This document shows positions 36,318 through 45,213 of a DNA stretch of 64,000 bases, piece by piece. Origin of the DNA: Pseudoalteromonas tunicata (GTDB lineage: Bacteria; Pseudomonadota; Gammaproteobacteria; Enterobacterales; Alteromonadaceae). Position numbers and translations under genes: made by a program. The stretch covers positions 350,001 through 414,000 of the forward strand of contig NZ_CP011032.1 of the NCBI RefSeq assembly GCF_002310815.1, read 5' to 3'. Each line of letters starts with the position of its first letter. Position 1 is the stretch's first letter. The notes under the pieces are model-generated. The model ran no database searches. It was not told the DNA's origin and saw only the letters and a list, made by a program, of their open reading frames with translations.

Positions 36318-38024
36318 ATGAAACTCTGCTTAAATCGTTATCAATCTATGTTGTTTTATAGTTTGAATATATTTTGTTTATTGATGCTATTTTTTGCTAA
36401 CCAACAATTGCATAGTTATTTGCTGCTGCACCAACAAATACAAACAAATACGTTATTAAATCAGGCTGAGGGATTACCTGAATCTGCACAAGTGGAGCTA
36501 TTCACTGCGCGGCATTACCAAAAAATCACCTCAACTTCGTCATACATTATAAATTCAGCACCTCAAGCAGCAACCGTATTTACTGTTGCTGGGCAAGACT
36601 TTAAATCGCCATCTATTTTTTCGGATTATTGGCATATTTTTAGTCTTTTAAATGTATTTATATTTGCTCTTTTTGGTTTAGTTCAATACGCAGTGCTGAC
36701 TAATTTTGGTGGTAAAAGAATTTTACTTAGGCAGCTTAAGTTAACAGCTAAACCACTAAGTTTTGAAAAGATAACCGCAAAAAAAGCAGCAAAAAAAAAT
36801 GTTGAATCGCCTTTAGAACCTTTATTAAATAATTCTTTATTGGGTTTAAGCGCTACTAAATATCACTTATTTATTATTGTTGAATGGCAAAATGCTAAAC
36901 AGATTAATAAGGTGCAGTTAAGCGCTATCTGTTTGCAATTAGAACATTCTATTTTGGGCCAGTTTAGTGAACTAACCAATTGCTCTTTGAAGTGTTTGCG
37001 CTCAGGGAGAATGACGATAACGCTAGGTGAAGTATGTTCAATAACCTTAAATGACTTTGAGAAAAACCTACACCAATTGTTGGTTACAAGTAGCTTGCAC
37101 TATCAAAATTTAATTGAGCCGCGAGATATAAAGTTGGGTGTGTGTAATTATCGAGTAAACGATTATGAATCAATCGATCAGGCTTTGGTTTATCAGTTAG
37201 CTGAGGCTGCTTTAGCGATTAGTAAATCAAATACTTGGCAGCATTATTGTCGCTTGCTTTATAACCAATCTCAAACTCAATTACTCGCTTTTAGTGCGCA
37301 AGATATATTAAGTATTGTGCAAAATAGGCGCTATTTATTTTTGTTTCAGCCTGTGTTTTCCCTTGAAAGCGGTGATATTTTACAACATGAAGCGTTAATG
37401 CGAATTCGTCATAAAGAGCTCGGTTTGCTTTGTGCTAAACAATTTATGGCTTTTATCGAAACGGATAATGAGCAAAAAACGCTCGATTATGAGGTGTTGG
37501 CACATATTCTTAAAATTATGGCCAATGAAACTCATTTTTCAAATGTGACCGTTAATATTAATCGCGCTTCACTACTCGATTTTGAGCATTTAGTTGCTCT
37601 CATTTCTTTGATTCAAGAAGCTAAAGTTGGAAATCGAGTTGCGCTTGAAATTAGTTTAAAAGATTTATCGGGTCAGTCACTCGCTTTGCTTCGTGCTTTA
37701 CAATTATTGGCGCAAGCAAAAATTGCTATCGTTTTAGATAATATTGAACGAGAGTTTGTATATAAAACCCAGTTAACTCAATTAAATGTTCGTGCAATTA
37801 AGTTAGATATTAATTTGATACATCAATTAGAGCAGAGTTTGAACAAACAGCTTGTTATTAAAAAAATTATACGAGTAGCCAAAGCTCAAGGTGTAGATGT
37901 ATATGCAACAGGTGTTGAATCAAAGATGGAACTCGATTTATTAAAAAAACTAGGAGTCAAAGGCGCACAAGGGCATTTCTTTGCTGAACCTTTACAGCAG
38001 CTAGCATCATTTAGCCAAGTTTAG
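36318..38024 (+). CDS. mshH: MshH, CsrD-like protein with degenerate GGDEF/EAL
   Basis: 569 residues. Two membrane helices flank a short periplasmic loop (about 14-34 and 108-125); then a degraded GGDEF-like region without the signature; then an EAL-like domain from about residue 330. In that domain HEALMRI keeps E-A-L, VNINRAS keeps the Asn, LEISLKD keeps the Glu, but the DDFGTG loop has become LDNIERE, so c-di-GMP hydrolysis is doubtful. E. coli CsrD, the relative of MshH, is also inactive as an enzyme and controls CsrB/C decay. It heads the MSHA locus as in Vibrio. The ATG at 36318 is preferred over a TTG 18 bases upstream. Confidence 0.88.
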   Translation: MKLCLNRYQSMLFYSLNIFCLLMLFFANQQLHSYLLLHQQIQTNTLLNQAEGLPESAQVELFTARHYQKITSTSSYIINSAPQAATVFTVAGQDFKSPSIFSDYWHIFSLLNVFIFALFGLVQYAVLTNFGGKRILLRQLKLTAKPLSFEKITAKKAAKKNVESPLEPLLNNSLLGLSATKYHLFIIVEWQNAKQINKVQLSAICLQLEHSILGQFSELTNCSLKCLRSGRMTITLGEVCSITLNDFEKNLHQLLVTSSLHYQNLIEPRDIKLGVCNYRVNDYESIDQALVYQLAEAALAISKSNTWQHYCRLLYNQSQTQLLAFSAQDILSIVQNRRYLFLFQPVFSLESGDILQHEALMRIRHKELGLLCAKQFMAFIETDNEQKTLDYEVLAHILKIMANETHFSNVTVNINRASLLDFEHLVALISLIQEAKVGNRVALEISLKDLSGQSLALLRALQLLAQAKIAIVLDNIEREFVYKTQLTQLNVRAIKLDINLIHQLEQSLNKQLVIKKIIRVAKAQGVDVYATGVESKMELDLLKKLGVKGAQGHFFAEPLQQLASFSQV

Positions 38025-38048
38025 CTCGGTTTAAATTTAAGAGTTTGC

Positions 38049-38945
38049 TTAAATTCTGCCGCAGTATTTTAATCCGGCAATACCTTGTAATCCACCAGTA
38101 TGAATTGCGCTGATTTTGGTTCCTGATTGAAAGTACCCCTGTTTAATGAGTTCAAATAAGGCAAAAAACATTTTGCCGCTGTAAATGGGCTCTAAAGGTA
38201 AGTGATAAGCTTGCATTGATTGGCAAAAGTGCCAAAGTTCGCGGTTAAACTTACCGTAACCGCCACCATGAAACTGAGTCATTAACTGCCAATTGTTATA
38301 TTGATTCGATTTTGGACTTAATTGATTCATTTTTTCAATTAAATATTCGGCTTGTTTTAGTACTGCAATGCCAATAATTTTTTGTTCTGTGTGTGCTCCC
38401 TCAATTAAACCAGCTAAGGTTCCCGCACTGCCAACTGGTGTTACTAATACATCGGCTTGGTGCAGTGTTTGGGCAAGTTCAATAACCCCAAGTATTGCTG
38501 CTGAGTTTGTTCCTCCTTCTGGAATAATCAGGCAATTTGGGTGCTTAGCGCTAAGGCTTGCTAAATACCCAAGGTCATCTTTTTGACGATAAGTTATTCT
38601 ATCAACGGCAATGAGCTGCATGTCGCATGATTTGGCAAATCGGAGCGTTGGATTCTGGTTGTCAAGTTCAGGGCCGCGAATATAGGCGCTAGTTTTAAAG
38701 CCAAAAATTCGACCAGCAGCCGCAAGTGCATGAATATGATTCGAAAAAGGCCCGCCAAAACTAATTAAGTGATTTATTTTATTTTGTTGTGCGTGAATTA
38801 AATTATATTTAAGTTTTCGCCATTTATTGCCGCTAATAATTGGATGCAATAAATCATCTCTTTTCACCGTTAGGCTGATATTGTGATGTGATAGCAGCGG
38901 GTGAGTGATTTTTTGTAGTGGGGATTCTGGCAGTACAATGTTCAT
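38049..38945 (-). CDS. PLP-dependent D-cysteine desulfhydrase / ACC deaminase family enzyme
   Basis: 298 residues of fold-type II. VKRDDLLHPIISGNKWRKLKYNL contains the PLP lysine in GNKWRKLK; SFGGPFSNHIHALAAAG binds PLP; VTPVGSAGTLAGLIEG is the phosphate loop; IHTGGLQG closes the C-terminus. The family holds D-cysteine desulfhydrase, ACC deaminase and D-serine-type enzymes; the substrate cannot be chosen here. It is on the opposite strand between mshH and mshI, convergent with mshH (24 bases) and divergent from mshI, so it splits the usual mshHI pair. Confidence 0.88.
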   Translation of the reverse strand: MNIVLPESPLQKITHPLLSHHNISLTVKRDDLLHPIISGNKWRKLKYNLIHAQQNKINHLISFGGPFSNHIHALAAAGRIFGFKTSAYIRGPELDNQNPTLRFAKSCDMQLIAVDRITYRQKDDLGYLASLSAKHPNCLIIPEGGTNSAAILGVIELAQTLHQADVLVTPVGSAGTLAGLIEGAHTEQKIIGIAVLKQAEYLIEKMNQLSPKSNQYNNWQLMTQFHGGGYGKFNRELWHFCQSMQAYHLPLEPIYSGKMFFALFELIKQGYFQSGTKISAIHTGGLQGIAGLKYCGRI

Positions 38946-39051
38946 TTTTAGGCCTTAATAGACGGCTAACTGAATTAAGCGGGCAATTAACTTGCTTAGT
39001 TAGCTAAATACCTGATAATTTAAGATATCAGCTGAATTTTATAATAATTAT

Positions 39052-39990
39052 ATGATCAAAACTCTGCTTTCACGTTTGCCTTTTTTAAACTTTAACCAAA
39101 ACCAAACTATGGTTATTGGTGTTGTCGTACAGCAACATCAGATCACAGCTGTTTGTATGGAGAAAAAGCAAAAAAACTGGTTGATAGTGGAGCACTATTC
39201 AGCGCAACTCACATCAGATTTAGTGCTAACATCGGCAATAGTGACTTGTCTAAAAAAAATAGCAGCCCCTTCTGCTTTAGTATCCTTAATATTACCTAGC
39301 CAAAGTTACCAGTTGGTACAAATTGATAAGCCTAATTTATCTCCAGAAGAAATTCAGCAGTCATTACCATGGACAGTAAAAGACTTAGTAACAATTAATT
39401 CAGCAGATATTATTGCCGATTATATCGATCACCCTGTTAAGCAAGGGAATCAAGATAAAATAAGTGTTTTTGTGACCAATCGCTCGTTCATTACCCCTAT
39501 TATTGACGCCATAAAAAAAGCTTCAGCTAAATTAGAGCTATTAAGTTGCGAAGAAATAATGCTCACTACATTAGTTGGCAAACACAGCGCTGCAAATTTG
39601 ATTATTTCACAAGAGCTCGGCCAAGAGCCTAGCTTATTAATTGTGCGCGACGGTGCAGTACTGTTTGCAAGGCGTTTACGTGGTTTTAGTCGAATTTCTT
39701 CTATGACTTTAGAAGATCTCCAACATGGTTTATTAGACTCGTTAAGCTTAGAAATTCAACGTTCAATCGATTTTTTTGAAAGCCAACTAAAACAGCCGCC
39801 ATTACGAGCTATTTTATTGAGTTTACCAAGCCCTTATTTGGTGGAGCTCGCCACAGAGCTAGGGCAACATTTTCCTGTAAAAGTTGAAAAATTCACTACT
39901 GCACTAGCTGCTTGTGAAGGGCAGGATCCTAATTATCATTTAGCGATTGCTGCCGCGATGGAGTTAATTGGAGTTGACGATGAAAACTAG
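39052..39990 (+). CDS. mshI: MSHA biogenesis protein MshI (PilM-like)
   Basis: 312 residues with an actin-like/PilM fold: MVIGVVVQQHQITAVCME as the first strand pair, SALVSLILPSQSYQLVQIDKP, SLPWTVKDLV, and a late LLIVRDGAVLFARRLRGF. It should sit on the cytoplasmic face of the inner membrane and bind the PilN-like partner made by the next gene. The next start (39980) lies inside this gene, an 11-base overlap. It opens the run of co-directional msh genes that continues to mshQ. Confidence 0.88.
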   Translation: MIKTLLSRLPFLNFNQNQTMVIGVVVQQHQITAVCMEKKQKNWLIVEHYSAQLTSDLVLTSAIVTCLKKIAAPSALVSLILPSQSYQLVQIDKPNLSPEEIQQSLPWTVKDLVTINSADIIADYIDHPVKQGNQDKISVFVTNRSFITPIIDAIKKASAKLELLSCEEIMLTTLVGKHSAANLIISQELGQEPSLLIVRDGAVLFARRLRGFSRISSMTLEDLQHGLLDSLSLEIQRSIDFFESQLKQPPLRAILLSLPSPYLVELATELGQHFPVKVEKFTTALAACEGQDPNYHLAIAAAMELIGVDDEN

Positions 39991-40567
39991 GATTAACTTA
40001 TATTTAGCTGAACTTCGTCCAAAAAAAGATCCGTTGAGTTTAAATCGAGTAACGGTATTTTTACTTACTCTTTTGTTGGTTATGGTTTTGCTTTCAAGTG
40101 TGCTTAAAACTAAAGTGGTGGCGCAGCAAAAAATGCTACAAAACCAGCAGCAATTAGTAGCAGAACAGCAAGCGACGTTAACTGAATTGCAAACAGCCTT
40201 AGCGAGAAAACAAGATAAGAATGTACTGTCGCAACAACTCGCTCAGATAAAAGCTGAAATTCAGCACAAGCAATTAGTTATGGAGTTTATTTCAACCCAT
40301 GAGCAAACTATTTTATATGCTGAGGTAATGGAAGATTTAGCGCGGCTTCACGATCCTCTTATTTGGTTAACTGGATTTAAATTTAATAATCAGCATATTA
40401 TTTTAGAAGGGCAAACAGACGAGCCAGCACAAATTCCCCATTGGTTAGATGGGTTAAAAGCATCAAGTTATTTTTCAGGTAAGCTTCTATCCGAAATGAA
40501 GTTTGAACAACGTGATGGCGTTACCTATTTTCGAGTTGCTAGCGAGCCAGTTATGGAGGCAAAATGA
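39980..40567 (+). CDS. PilN-like MSHA assembly protein
   Basis: 195 residues: a short cytoplasmic N-terminus KTRINLYLAELRPKKDPLS (PilN proteins bind PilM through an INLLP-like motif, here INLYL), one membrane helix (about 23-43), a long coiled coil (about 45-100) and a small alpha-beta domain. It fits the PilN-type protein of the MSHA platform, sometimes called MshI2. The ATG at 39980 has TTGGAG upstream. It overlaps mshI by 11 bases and mshJ by 4 bases. Confidence 0.82.
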   Translation: MKTRINLYLAELRPKKDPLSLNRVTVFLLTLLLVMVLLSSVLKTKVVAQQKMLQNQQQLVAEQQATLTELQTALARKQDKNVLSQQLAQIKAEIQHKQLVMEFISTHEQTILYAEVMEDLARLHDPLIWLTGFKFNNQHIILEGQTDEPAQIPHWLDGLKASSYFSGKLLSEMKFEQRDGVTYFRVASEPVMEAK

Positions 40568-41214
40568 AGCAGCAATGGCAAGTTTATAGAGAGAAGTTTG
40601 CAGCCTTACAAATGAGAGAAAAATACCTCATTTTTGGTGTTGGTTTGTTTTTAATTTGTTATCTTTTTGGCTTTTATTTGCTTAATCCGCTTTATTTAAA
40701 ATGGCAAAAAAATGCTCAATCCTTAATCGCGATAGAAAAAAAACTTGTTGCGAATACAGCTCAAATAACCTTATTTAGTGACGCATTAACTCGAGATTAT
40801 ACCCAAGAACTTAGAAGTGAAATTGCGACAGCTGAGCTAGCTTTAAAGCAAGTTGATGAGAAATTAAATCAGTTTAGTCAAGGCTTTGTGCCGCCTTACA
40901 AAATGGCTGCTGTGCTTAAAAAAGTATTGCTTGATAATCGCAAGTTGACTTTAAAAGCGTTCAAATTAGTCGGCGTAGAACCAATCATTATCGGTTTAGA
41001 ACAACAGCAGAAAGTTGCATTTTATGAGCACGGCATGGCTATTACGCTCGAAGGCGAGTATTTTGATTTATTAAAGTATTTAAATGCGGTGCAAAATTTA
41101 GAAGAAAAACTGTTTATTAAAGAGTATAGCTATCAGGTGATTCAATATCCGATAGCGCAATTAAGTTTGGTTATAACAACGGTGAGTGCAGATGAAGAGT
41201 TTTTATCTATTTAG
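40564..41214 (+). CDS. mshJ: MSHA biogenesis protein MshJ (PilO-like)
   Basis: 216 residues: one N-terminal membrane helix (about 22-40, YLIFGVGLFLICYLFGFYLL), a coiled coil, and a C-terminal ferredoxin-like domain typical of PilO/GspM-type platform proteins. It should pair with the PilN-like protein in the periplasm. It overlaps its neighbours at both ends, so translation is coupled. Confidence 0.85.
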   Translation: MKQQWQVYREKFAALQMREKYLIFGVGLFLICYLFGFYLLNPLYLKWQKNAQSLIAIEKKLVANTAQITLFSDALTRDYTQELRSEIATAELALKQVDEKLNQFSQGFVPPYKMAAVLKKVLLDNRKLTLKAFKLVGVEPIIIGLEQQQKVAFYEHGMAITLEGEYFDLLKYLNAVQNLEEKLFIKEYSYQVIQYPIAQLSLVITTVSADEEFLSI

Positions 41215-41515
41215 TATTTGGCTGTTGTTGATTTTACCTGCTTTATCGTTTGGGAAAAGCTATCAAGATCCGACCAAACCTAATATTAAGCATCAGAAAA
41301 ATGTATCCGTTGCCGGGTCTTTAGGTACATTGCGTTTAGAGTCAGTGATCCGAAAGCAGGGAAAAGTCAAAGTGGTCATCTCAGGCAAAATATATGCTAA
41401 AGGTGAGCAAGTGGGCGAATACGTTCTTAGTAAAATTAACGCAGATACTGTTTATTTAACTCGTGGTAGCGAACAACTAAAATTAGAATTATATCATCAT
41501 GAAATTAAACGTTAA
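41192..41515 (+). CDS. mshK: MSHA biogenesis protein MshK (PilP-like)
   Basis: 107 residues with a signal peptide (about 1-19) and then DPTKP and a small beta-sandwich (LGTLRLESVIRKQGKVKVVISGKIYAKGEQVG), as in PilP/GspC HR-type domains that link the inner-membrane platform to the secretin. The start at ATG 41192 lies inside mshJ. It overlaps mshL by 17 bases. Confidence 0.82.
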   Translation: MKSFYLFSIWLLLILPALSFGKSYQDPTKPNIKHQKNVSVAGSLGTLRLESVIRKQGKVKVVISGKIYAKGEQVGEYVLSKINADTVYLTRGSEQLKLELYHHEIKR

Positions 41516-43190
41516 AAAAGCATTTAAATTAGCTATATTTCCTTATATCGCATTGGGTTTAGTGGGCTGTGAAATTACGCAAAAAGACCCAGATATCCGC
41601 CCTCATATTGCAGATGAGCTGACATCTTCTGTGGCGCAAAATGCCCAACAAAAAAACTCAGCTAAGATGCCAGCTGAATTAACCGAAGAATTACTCTCAT
41701 CTGTAAAGTCTAATTTATTCGCGCCTAATGAACTTGATATGAAGCGTTTTGAAATTGCTGCCAATGAAGTCGACGTTAGAAGCTTTTTTGCTAGCTTAGT
41801 TGATGGCACACCTTACAGTGTTGCGCTTCATCCTGAAGTAGAAGGAAAAATAAGCCTCAATCTGAAAGATGTTACTCTTGATGAAGTGATTAAAATCGTT
41901 ACCCGCATGTATCCGCTAGATGTATTTCGTGATGGTAAAGTGGTGCAAGTATTGCCCGCGAGAATGCGAACAGAGTCTATCGCAGTTAATTATTTAATGA
42001 TGAAGCGCACCGGAATTTCTACCGTCAGTGTGGTTGCTGGTGGCGTGAGTCAGTTTGGTCAAAGTGGCAGCGGAGGCTCAGCAAATTCTGGCGCACGAGG
42101 TAATAACCAAAATTCTGGTGCAAACGGTAATCAGAGTTCAGGTAATGGAAATGGCATGAGTAACGGTTCACAAATGAATGGTGCCAGTATTCAGACATCA
42201 TCAGAATTTGATTTTTGGACTGATTTAAAAAAAGCGCTTGAATCATTAGTTGGCGTAGATAAAGGCCGCTACATCATTGTTAGCCCACAAGCAAGCTTGG
42301 TTACTGTACATGCCTTACCAAGTGAAATTGCGGCAATGAAAGAGTTTTTACGTTTAAGTGAAGAAAGTCTGCAGCGCCAAGTTATTTTAGAAGCCAAAAT
42401 TATTGAAGTAACCTTGAAGGACGATTATCAGCAAGGTGTTAATTGGAAAGAGGTGCTTGGTCATATTGGTAGTACAGATTTAACGTTTGCCACCACAGCT
42501 TCGGGGCAAATCGGCAATACTATTACCGCAGGTATTGGTGGTGTCTCTAGTTTGGTCTTTAAAAATGCTGATTTTTCTGGAGTTGTCAGCTTGCTGTCGA
42601 CTCAAGGTGATGTGCAAATGCTGTCAAATCCTCGAGTTACCGCAACAAACAACCAAAAAGCGGTCATAAAAGTAGGACAAGATGAGTACTTTGTGACTGA
42701 GGTTTCTAGCACCACAGTGACAGGTAATGCGACAACCACGACACCTGAAATATCACTAACGCCTTTTTTCTCAGGTATTGCACTGGATGTCACACCACAA
42801 ATTGATAAATATGGCTCGGTGATTTTACATGTGCACCCATCTGTCACTGAAACAGCAGAGCAACGCAAAGTGATTACCCTTAATAATGAAGAGTTTGTAC
42901 TGCCTTTGGCGCAAAGTAACATTCGAGAGTCTGATACTGTTATTCGAGCTGGCAGCGGTGAAATCGTAGTGATAGGTGGTTTAATGCAAACCGTGACTAC
43001 CGATGAGGAATCAAAAACCCCACTCTTAGGTGATATGCCGGTACTTGGGCATTTATTTAAAAGTGTGCGAAAGCGTCAGGATAAAAAAGAGCTCATTATT
43101 TTAATCAAACCAACAGTCGTGATGGCTGATACTTGGCAACAACAGCAACAGCGCTCAATGCAGCTGTTAAAAAGTTGGTATTCAAACTAA
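41499..43190 (+). CDS. mshL: MSHA outer-membrane secretin MshL
   Basis: 563 residues. A lipoprotein signal ends at LVGC (Cys24). The N-terminal secretin/TonB-like short domain (about 85-160) has VDVRSFFASLVDGTPYSVALHPEVEGKISLNLKDVTLDEV; a flexible Gly/Ser/Asn-rich linker (about 185-230) follows; the C-terminal secretin core (about 300-550) has RQVILEAKIIEVTL and RAGSGEIVVIGGLMQ...TPLLGDMPVLGHLFKS, the gate and lip signature. It forms the outer-membrane pore through which the pilus passes. Its long linker is the least conserved part. Confidence 0.94.
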   Translation: MKLNVKKAFKLAIFPYIALGLVGCEITQKDPDIRPHIADELTSSVAQNAQQKNSAKMPAELTEELLSSVKSNLFAPNELDMKRFEIAANEVDVRSFFASLVDGTPYSVALHPEVEGKISLNLKDVTLDEVIKIVTRMYPLDVFRDGKVVQVLPARMRTESIAVNYLMMKRTGISTVSVVAGGVSQFGQSGSGGSANSGARGNNQNSGANGNQSSGNGNGMSNGSQMNGASIQTSSEFDFWTDLKKALESLVGVDKGRYIIVSPQASLVTVHALPSEIAAMKEFLRLSEESLQRQVILEAKIIEVTLKDDYQQGVNWKEVLGHIGSTDLTFATTASGQIGNTITAGIGGVSSLVFKNADFSGVVSLLSTQGDVQMLSNPRVTATNNQKAVIKVGQDEYFVTEVSSTTVTGNATTTTPEISLTPFFSGIALDVTPQIDKYGSVILHVHPSVTETAEQRKVITLNNEEFVLPLAQSNIRESDTVIRAGSGEIVVIGGLMQTVTTDEESKTPLLGDMPVLGHLFKSVRKRQDKKELIILIKPTVVMADTWQQQQQRSMQLLKSWYSN

Positions 43191-43192
43191 TT

Positions 43193-44092
43193 ATGTATTT
43201 AAGCTTTTTTTCACTACAGGAAATGCCTTTTTCGCTGACGCCGAATACGCAATTTTTTTGCGCTCTACAGCCGCATAATGAAGCGATGCAAGTGCTGTTA
43301 ACTGCATTAAAAATGGGGGAAGGTTTTATTAAGGTTACAGGTGAGGTTGGTACAGGCAAAACCTTGTTATGCCGCAAGCTGCTTAATAGTTTAGCGGGTG
43401 ATGTGGTGGTGGCGTATTTACCTAATCCTTATTTAAATCCTGATGAATTGCGCTGGGCGTTTGCGACTGAACTCGGTTTGCAGCTCGATCCGGCAATTGA
43501 TCAACAAACGTTAAGTCAGAAAATTGAGCACCAATTATTGCAATTACAGACCGAACATAAATCTGTGGTATTGATTATTGATGAAGCACAAAGCTTAAGC
43601 TGGGACGCACTCGAAGCCCTTCGCTTATTTACAAATTTAGAAACTGAAAATAGAAAGTTACTGCAAGTTGTTCTTTTTGGTCAGCCAGAATTAGATCAAA
43701 AATTAGCACATGAACGTGTACGGCAATTGCGTCAACGGATCAGTTTTTCTTATAAATTACGAGCAATGACAACCGCCGAAGTTGTTTATTACATTGAGCA
43801 CCGCTTAAGTATTGCTGGGAGTAATAACCCCAAACTGTTTGATAAAAATATCTCACTGAAAGTAGCAAAGGCGAGTCGTGGCATACCACGTTTAGTTAAT
43901 CTTTTGTGTCATAAAGTATTGTTGCAAGCTTTTGGGGCTGGAGAAACGCAATTGACAGCAAAACATGTTGCTGTCGCAATTGCCGATACTGAAGACTGTG
44001 CAAAAAATAACGACATCTTGTGGTGGGCAGTGGGAACTGCTGTGGTGCTTTTATCTGTATTTTCTTTATGGCTGTGGAGGCAAGTGCTATGA
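43193..44092 (+). CDS. mshM: MSHA biogenesis ATPase MshM (ExeA/GspA-like)
   Basis: 299 residues. MYLSFFSLQEMPFSLTPNTQFF is the standard opening of MshM/ExeA AAA+ proteins. Walker A is GEVGTGKT (50-57) and Walker B LIIDEAQ; arginine-finger-type segments RQLRQRISF and SRGIPRLVNLLC follow. A single membrane helix is near the C-terminus (about 276-294). By analogy with ExeA/GspA it helps the secretin assemble through peptidoglycan. The start at 43193 lies 2 bases after the mshL stop; a longer frame inside mshL is not supported. It overlaps mshN by 4 bases (ATGA). Confidence 0.92.
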   Translation: MYLSFFSLQEMPFSLTPNTQFFCALQPHNEAMQVLLTALKMGEGFIKVTGEVGTGKTLLCRKLLNSLAGDVVVAYLPNPYLNPDELRWAFATELGLQLDPAIDQQTLSQKIEHQLLQLQTEHKSVVLIIDEAQSLSWDALEALRLFTNLETENRKLLQVVLFGQPELDQKLAHERVRQLRQRISFSYKLRAMTTAEVVYYIEHRLSIAGSNNPKLFDKNISLKVAKASRGIPRLVNLLCHKVLLQAFGAGETQLTAKHVAVAIADTEDCAKNNDILWWAVGTAVVLLSVFSLWLWRQVL

Positions 44093-45213
44093 GTATTATC
44101 AATAAAATGCTCAAAGATATTGAAAAGAGAAAGCCTCAACCAGATCTTGAGCTTGAAAAAACTGTTGAAGTTGAACCTATTTATGATTATGCCACTTTAG
44201 GAAAACGAGCCGGTATTGGGGTTTTACTGTGTAGCGTAGTGATTCTGGCTTATGTATTTATTCCTCAGAAAAAAGCTTCTGATCTATCAAAAACCCAAAA
44301 ATTGAATGCCGAACTTGCTCAGCCAGTGCAAGGTGATGAATTGGCTATACAGGGCAGCGGGGCAGCGCAAAATGCTAGCGCAACATCATCGATAGAAAAT
44401 CAGAATATACAGAATAATAGCGTAGTTAATTCCGCTAATAGCCAAGCTGGTATTGACGATCAAAAAATTGATCCAAATATTAAGACTCAATCTTCAAGCG
44501 CACTTGCAGTTAAAGTAACCGATGAGCCGGTAGGCAAAGCCAATAAAAAAGATCAAGCTGCACAGGCTGATAATGAAGCTCGCGCAGTGAAAAATAAAGT
44601 TACCCCCGCCCAAGCAAAAATTAATGTTCGCCAAATTTCAACACAAGAGCGTGCCGATAACTGGTTTAATAAAGGCAAAGAAGCATTTAAATTTGGTTTA
44701 ATTGAAGATGCAATTATTGACTTAGATAAAGCATTAACGTTAATGCCACTGCATATTGATGCCAGAAGCTTACTCGCTGCAGCCTATTATGGTCGCGGAC
44801 AACTCGCTCAAGCCGATGCGATTTTACGCCAAGGTTTACGTTTTAATCCCGATGTGATGCGTTGGCGGGTTCTGTTGGCCAAGATATTAACTGAACAACA
44901 AAGTTATCAATCTGTATTGCCAGTTTTAAGTCAGCAATTTGAAAGATATGCCAATATCGATTTTTGGATCTTAAAAGGTACAGCTGCGCAGCAATTGGGT
45001 GAAAATGATATTGCCTTAAATTGCTTTCGTCAGTTAACTCAATTACAACCCGAGCAAGCTAAATGGTGGTTAGCCTTAGCGAGTGCCAGTGAAATTGCTG
45101 CCGATAAGTATAATGCACGCCGTTATTATATGACCGCTTTGCAACTGGGGGGCTTATCTCCAGGTTCTCAAGATCATGCTGAGCAACGTCTTTTATATCT
45201 TGGAGCAAATTAA
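44089..45213 (+). CDS. mshN: MSHA biogenesis protein MshN (TPR protein)
   Basis: 374 residues: N-terminal MSIINKMLKDIEKR (typical of MshN), a membrane helix at about 41-58, a low-complexity Gln/Ala/Asn/Lys-rich stretch (about 70-180), and a C-terminal TPR array (WFNKGKEAFKFGLIEDAIIDLDKAL... repeated about four times). It probably works in the periplasm as a scaffold with MshL and MshM. The ATG at 44089 overlaps the mshM stop and has GGAGG upstream; the next gene overlaps its stop by one base. Confidence 0.88.
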   Translation: MSIINKMLKDIEKRKPQPDLELEKTVEVEPIYDYATLGKRAGIGVLLCSVVILAYVFIPQKKASDLSKTQKLNAELAQPVQGDELAIQGSGAAQNASATSSIENQNIQNNSVVNSANSQAGIDDQKIDPNIKTQSSSALAVKVTDEPVGKANKKDQAAQADNEARAVKNKVTPAQAKINVRQISTQERADNWFNKGKEAFKFGLIEDAIIDLDKALTLMPLHIDARSLLAAAYYGRGQLAQADAILRQGLRFNPDVMRWRVLLAKILTEQQSYQSVLPVLSQQFERYANIDFWILKGTAAQQLGENDIALNCFRQLTQLQPEQAKWWLALASASEIAADKYNARRYYMTALQLGGLSPGSQDHAEQRLLYLGAN

